This document shows, in pieces, positions 61,497 through 64,000 of a stretch of 64,000 nt of DNA (within the stretch, counting starts at the first letter, position 1; the number at the start of each line of letters is the position of its first letter). Position numbers and translations under genes: made by a program. The DNA is from Bacteroidota bacterium. Its GTDB lineage: Bacteria > Bacteroidota > Bacteroidia > Chitinophagales > Chitinophagaceae. The DNA is taken from the NCBI GenBank assembly GCA_005882315.1, contig VBAR01000001.1, forward strand, positions 569,736-633,735, given 5' to 3'. Under the pieces are notes generated by a model. That model had not been told where the DNA came from. It did no database searches and worked only from the letters and a program-made list of their open reading frames with translations.

Positions 61497-62685
61497 AATG
61501 ATTTCGAATTAATATATCGACGATATCTTTTGCTACTTCAGTTTTTGTTTTAGTCGTAAACATCAATTCTTCCCCGGTTTTGCTAAACATAGTTATCTTA
61601 TTAGTATCATGACCAAAACCAGCACCCGGATCGTTTAGAGAATTCATCACTATCCAATCAGCTTTTTTCTTACTCAATTTTTCCAGTGCATAACCCTTTT
61701 CGTTTTGTGTCTCTAATGCAAATCCTACTAAAACCTGGTTCTTTTTTTTCCGCTGCCCAAGATCAAACAAAATGTCTTTTGTTTTGGTAAGCTGAATGGT
61801 AAAGCTATCTTCTTTCTTCTTAATTTTTTCTGAAGCTTTTGAAACAGGTCTATAATCTGCAACTGCTGCTGACATCACTGCCAGATCCGTTTCTTCAAAA
61901 ATATTCACACAAGCATTATACATTTCTTCTGCGCTTTCCACTTTTACCAATTTTATTCCGTTGGCAGAAAAATCAATCGAAGATGGACCTAACACCAAAG
62001 TTACATCGGCCCCTCTTTTTTCCAGTTCTTTTGCAATAGCAATGCCCATCTTCCCGCTGGAATGGTTACCAATAAAACGTACAGGATCGATAGCTTCGTA
62101 TGTAGGACCGGCTGTTACCAGTGCTTTTTTACCGCCGAGAGGGCGGGATAAAAAAAAATTATCAGTAATGAACTGGATGATTTGTTCGGGCTCAAACATA
62201 CGGCCGTCACCAAATAATCCGCTGGCCAACTCGCCTTTTTCAACCGGGATGATCTTATTGCCGAATGATTCAACTTTTTTTAGATTTTCCTTTGTTGAAG
62301 GGTGATGCCACATATCTTCATCCATGGCCGGAGCTAGTACTACGGGACAGGTAGCAGATAGATAGGTTGCTAATAATAAATTATCACATTGGCCATTTGC
62401 CATTTTAGCCAGTGTATTGCAGCTGAGCGGCGCTATGATCATCACATCAGCCCAGCGACCAAGCATTACATGATTAGTCCAGCTTTCTTCATCAAATAAA
62501 TCAACAAGTACAGGATTTTTTGATAAAGTGGAAAGTGTAAGAGTTGTTACAAAATCTTTTGCTGATGGAGTAATGATCACCTTGACCTCGACACCTTCTT
62601 TTACCAGCAAGCGTACCAGGTAAATAGCCTTATAAGCCGCAATACTGCCGGTAATTCCTAATAATATTTTTTTACCCGCTAACAT
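61489..62685 (-). CDS. coaBC: phosphopantothenoylcysteine decarboxylase/synthetase
   Basis: A 398-aa bifunctional enzyme of coenzyme A synthesis. The N-terminal CoaC part binds FMN (LLGITGSIAAYKAIYLVRLL, catalytic PAMDEDMW). The C-terminal CoaB part (KKALVTAGPTYEAIDPVRFIGNHSSGKMGIAIAKEL, AAVADYRPV) ligates Cys to phosphopantothenate. The length is standard. A -7 element TACTTTTG (minus strand, 62691-62698) sits 5 bp before the start, so the message is probably leaderless. Confidence 0.96.
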   Translation of the reverse strand: MLAGKKILLGITGSIAAYKAIYLVRLLVKEGVEVKVIITPSAKDFVTTLTLSTLSKNPVLVDLFDEESWTNHVMLGRWADVMIIAPLSCNTLAKMANGQCDNLLLATYLSATCPVVLAPAMDEDMWHHPSTKENLKKVESFGNKIIPVEKGELASGLFGDGRMFEPEQIIQFITDNFFLSRPLGGKKALVTAGPTYEAIDPVRFIGNHSSGKMGIAIAKELEKRGADVTLVLGPSSIDFSANGIKLVKVESAEEMYNACVNIFEETDLAVMSAAVADYRPVSKASEKIKKKEDSFTIQLTKTKDILFDLGQRKKKNQVLVGFALETQNEKGYALEKLSKKKADWIVMNSLNDPGAGFGHDTNKITMFSKTGEELMFTTKTKTEVAKDIVDILIRNHYA

Positions 62686-62690
62686 GATAA

Positions 62691-62698
62691 CAAAAGTA
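62691..62698 (-). promoter_or_regulatory. -7 element TACTTTTG of coaBC
   Basis: On the minus strand it ends 5 bp before the coaBC ATG and follows a terminator (62759-62800), so coaBC appears to start a new transcript. Confidence 0.5.
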
Positions 62699-62758
62699 AT
62701 ACTTAAATCCCCATTTTTTTACTAGGCAGATCACAGATGCGTTGTCATTATCTTAAAA

Positions 62759-62800
62759 TAAAAAATGCGTTCCCTGTTAGAGAAACGCATTTTATTTTTT
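62759..62800 (-). terminator. rpoZ terminator
   Basis: Stem AAAATGCGTT/AACGCATTTT with a 12-nt loop and T-rich flanks on both strands, 15 bp after the rpoZ stop. Confidence 0.8.
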
Positions 62801-62814
62801 AATTCGTTTTTATC

Positions 62815-63156
62815 TTAACTGAAAAGATCGTCTTCACTCTTACGGAAATACACTTTGTCTTCTAAGAATTCTTGTGTTGCCAGTAAAGCAGGGTTAGGCA
62901 TACGTTCATATGCTCTTGAAATTTCAATCTGTTCTTTGTTTTCATGAATTTCTTCCAGGCTATCTGTATGGCTGGCAAACTCATCCAGCTTGCTATGCAG
63001 CTCTTCTTTCAGGGAAACATTGATCTGGTTAGCCCTTCTCCCAATAATGGAAATAGATTCGTACAGGTTACCGGTTCTCACCTTGATGTCATCAAGATTT
63101 TTTGTCTCTACGGTATTGCTGGTGCCTACACTAAGCTGACGCCTTAACTTGCTCAT
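62815..63156 (-). CDS. rpoZ: RNA polymerase omega subunit
   Basis: The 113-aa Bacteroidota-type omega. The conserved segment TGNLYESISIIGRRANQINVSLKEELHSKLDEFA corresponds to the helical core that clamps the beta-prime C-terminus. The acidic tail (KVYFRKSEDDLFS) is typical for this group. It overlaps the bamD end by 26 bp, and a terminator follows. Confidence 0.9.
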   Translation of the reverse strand: MSKLRRQLSVGTSNTVETKNLDDIKVRTGNLYESISIIGRRANQINVSLKEELHSKLDEFASHTDSLEEIHENKEQIEISRAYERMPNPALLATQEFLEDKVYFRKSEDDLFS

Positions 63157-63958
63157 TATTCAGTATTTTAAGATTATTGTTTGTTTGATTTAAAAAATAT
63201 TCTACTTCCTTTTGAAATTTACTTTCAGGGAAACGATCAATAAATTCATTGCACTCTGTAATCACCTGCTGAAACCGCTCTATTTTTTTATCCTCTATAC
63301 TCATTTCCGCATACCTGTAATAGGATTTAATGACCATCAGCTTATATTCATCTGCTCTTGCACTCTCAGGAAATGTATTTAGCAAAGTAGTGAAAGAAAC
63401 ACCTGCCGCCCTGAACTGGCTCAAATCAAAATAAAGCTGTGCACTTTTATAATCCTTCAATTCAATTTTTGCCCGGAGTTTTTCAATTATTTCATACGCC
63501 TCTTTATTTCTTGCGCTACCCGGATGTGTGTTTATAAAGATCTGCATTAACCCAATAGCTTTTTCAGTATTAGTCTGATCCAACTCGGCCTTAGGTGATT
63601 GCTTATAGTACGCATAAGCTCTCATATAATCCAGTTCCTCAGCTTTGGTACTATTTGGAAAAAGCTCCAGGAAAGTTTTAAACAGGTTTTCTGCGTTCAG
63701 ATAATCCTCCTGATAGTAGGCACAGTAGGCATATTTATAATAAATGTCTTCAAAGCCCTGAAGATGCCTGTAATAAGGCATAATATCCTCATAAATTGAC
63801 TGTGCTTTATTATATTTCTTTTTTACAAAGAACTGTTCTGCCATCCGCAGTTTATACTCGGGGTCAGTGCTTTTTAAAATCTTATTGATGTTCTTTTTTC
63901 CACCAGCACACCCGGTAAATAAAACTGCTGAAAAAATAAGGATAAGTATGTTCCTCAT
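63131..63958 (-). CDS. bamD: outer-membrane assembly lipoprotein BamD
   Basis: A 275-aa lipoprotein (lipobox LFTGC) with tandem TPR-like helices (KYNKAQSIYEDIM, DYLNAENLFKTFLELFPNSTKAEELDYMRAYAYY, NKEAYEIIEKLRAK). It is part of the BAM machine that inserts outer-membrane barrels such as PorT and PorP. The start at 63958 fits the lipobox. A -7 element TAACTTTG (63968-63975, minus) lies 9 bp upstream. The order bamD-rpoZ-coaBC-porD is widespread in Bacteroidota. Confidence 0.93.
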   Translation of the reverse strand: MRNILILIFSAVLFTGCAGGKKNINKILKSTDPEYKLRMAEQFFVKKKYNKAQSIYEDIMPYYRHLQGFEDIYYKYAYCAYYQEDYLNAENLFKTFLELFPNSTKAEELDYMRAYAYYKQSPKAELDQTNTEKAIGLMQIFINTHPGSARNKEAYEIIEKLRAKIELKDYKSAQLYFDLSQFRAAGVSFTTLLNTFPESARADEYKLMVIKSYYRYAEMSIEDKKIERFQQVITECNEFIDRFPESKFQKEVEYFLNQTNNNLKILNNEQVKASA

Positions 63959-64000
63959 AAAGGCCTGCAAAGTTAATTGTTCGGCGCAAAACTTAAGGAA

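Overview
The window is chromosomal DNA from a member of the Bacteroidota, most likely the family Chitinophagaceae (inference). Supporting signs are AT-rich sequence, TAnnTTTG-type -7 promoter elements instead of Shine-Dalgarno signals, type IX secretion (T9SS) parts and cargo (PorT, a PorP/SprF protein, a PorD-like DUF4835 protein, two proteins with C-terminal sorting domains), a short RpoD, a Bacteroidota-type omega subunit, and NarL-type two-component genes. No tRNA, rRNA, CRISPR array, prophage or intact insertion sequence was recognised.

Layout. 0-1.4 kb: end of a DUF4236 gene and a repeat-rich convergent spacer. 1.4-9.5 kb: divergent alpha-2-macroglobulin lipoprotein and PBP1C, a periplasmic defence and cell-wall repair pair. 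9.5-17.1 kb: head-GIN lipoprotein, menaquinone methyltransferase with porT, an outer-membrane barrel, dihydroorotase, a small membrane protein and a short MutS-family ATPase. 17.1-23.6 kb: a minus-strand sulfur-assimilation and redox block (CDF transporter, OsmC, Rrf2 regulator, peroxiredoxin, cysH, cysD, cysN, SUMT). 23.7-28.3 kb: a T9SS cargo protein, a dockerin-like surface protein and an LptF/G permease. 28.3-32.5 kb: housekeeping genes (START-like protein, rpoD, ffh, rpsP). 32.6-46.7 kb: outer-membrane proteins, upp, an internally shortened AnmK-like protein, a PGM1-type ATP-grasp ligase, an O-antigen-ligase/TPR protein, thiolase, pyrD, TerC, mqnD and a class IV aminotransferase. 47-58.7 kb: a signalling island with two copies of a unit '7-TM membrane protein, minimal HisKA_3 kinase, NarL regulator', two orphan NarL regulators, a membrane-anchored reprolysin-type protease, a cytochrome/copper monooxygenase T9SS cargo and a methyltransferase. 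58.7-64 kb: 3-oxoacid CoA-transferase, DUF4296, PorD-like protein, coaBC, rpoZ and bamD.

Functional links. MqnD and MenG point to menaquinone made by the futalosine route. CysD/N/H with SUMT (siroheme) make an assimilatory sulfate pathway whose sulfite reductase must lie elsewhere. PyrC, PyrD and Upp cover pyrimidine synthesis and salvage.

Most unusual items: (1) the duplicated 7-TM/kinase/regulator unit, one copy preceded by a tiny ORF and a hairpin that ends on the start codon; (2) the AnmK-like protein that keeps both ends of the family but has lost the middle and the catalytic motifs; (3) pyrD carrying two in-frame insertions that look like intergenic repeat DNA; (4) several families of dispersed palindromes abutting start or stop codons.
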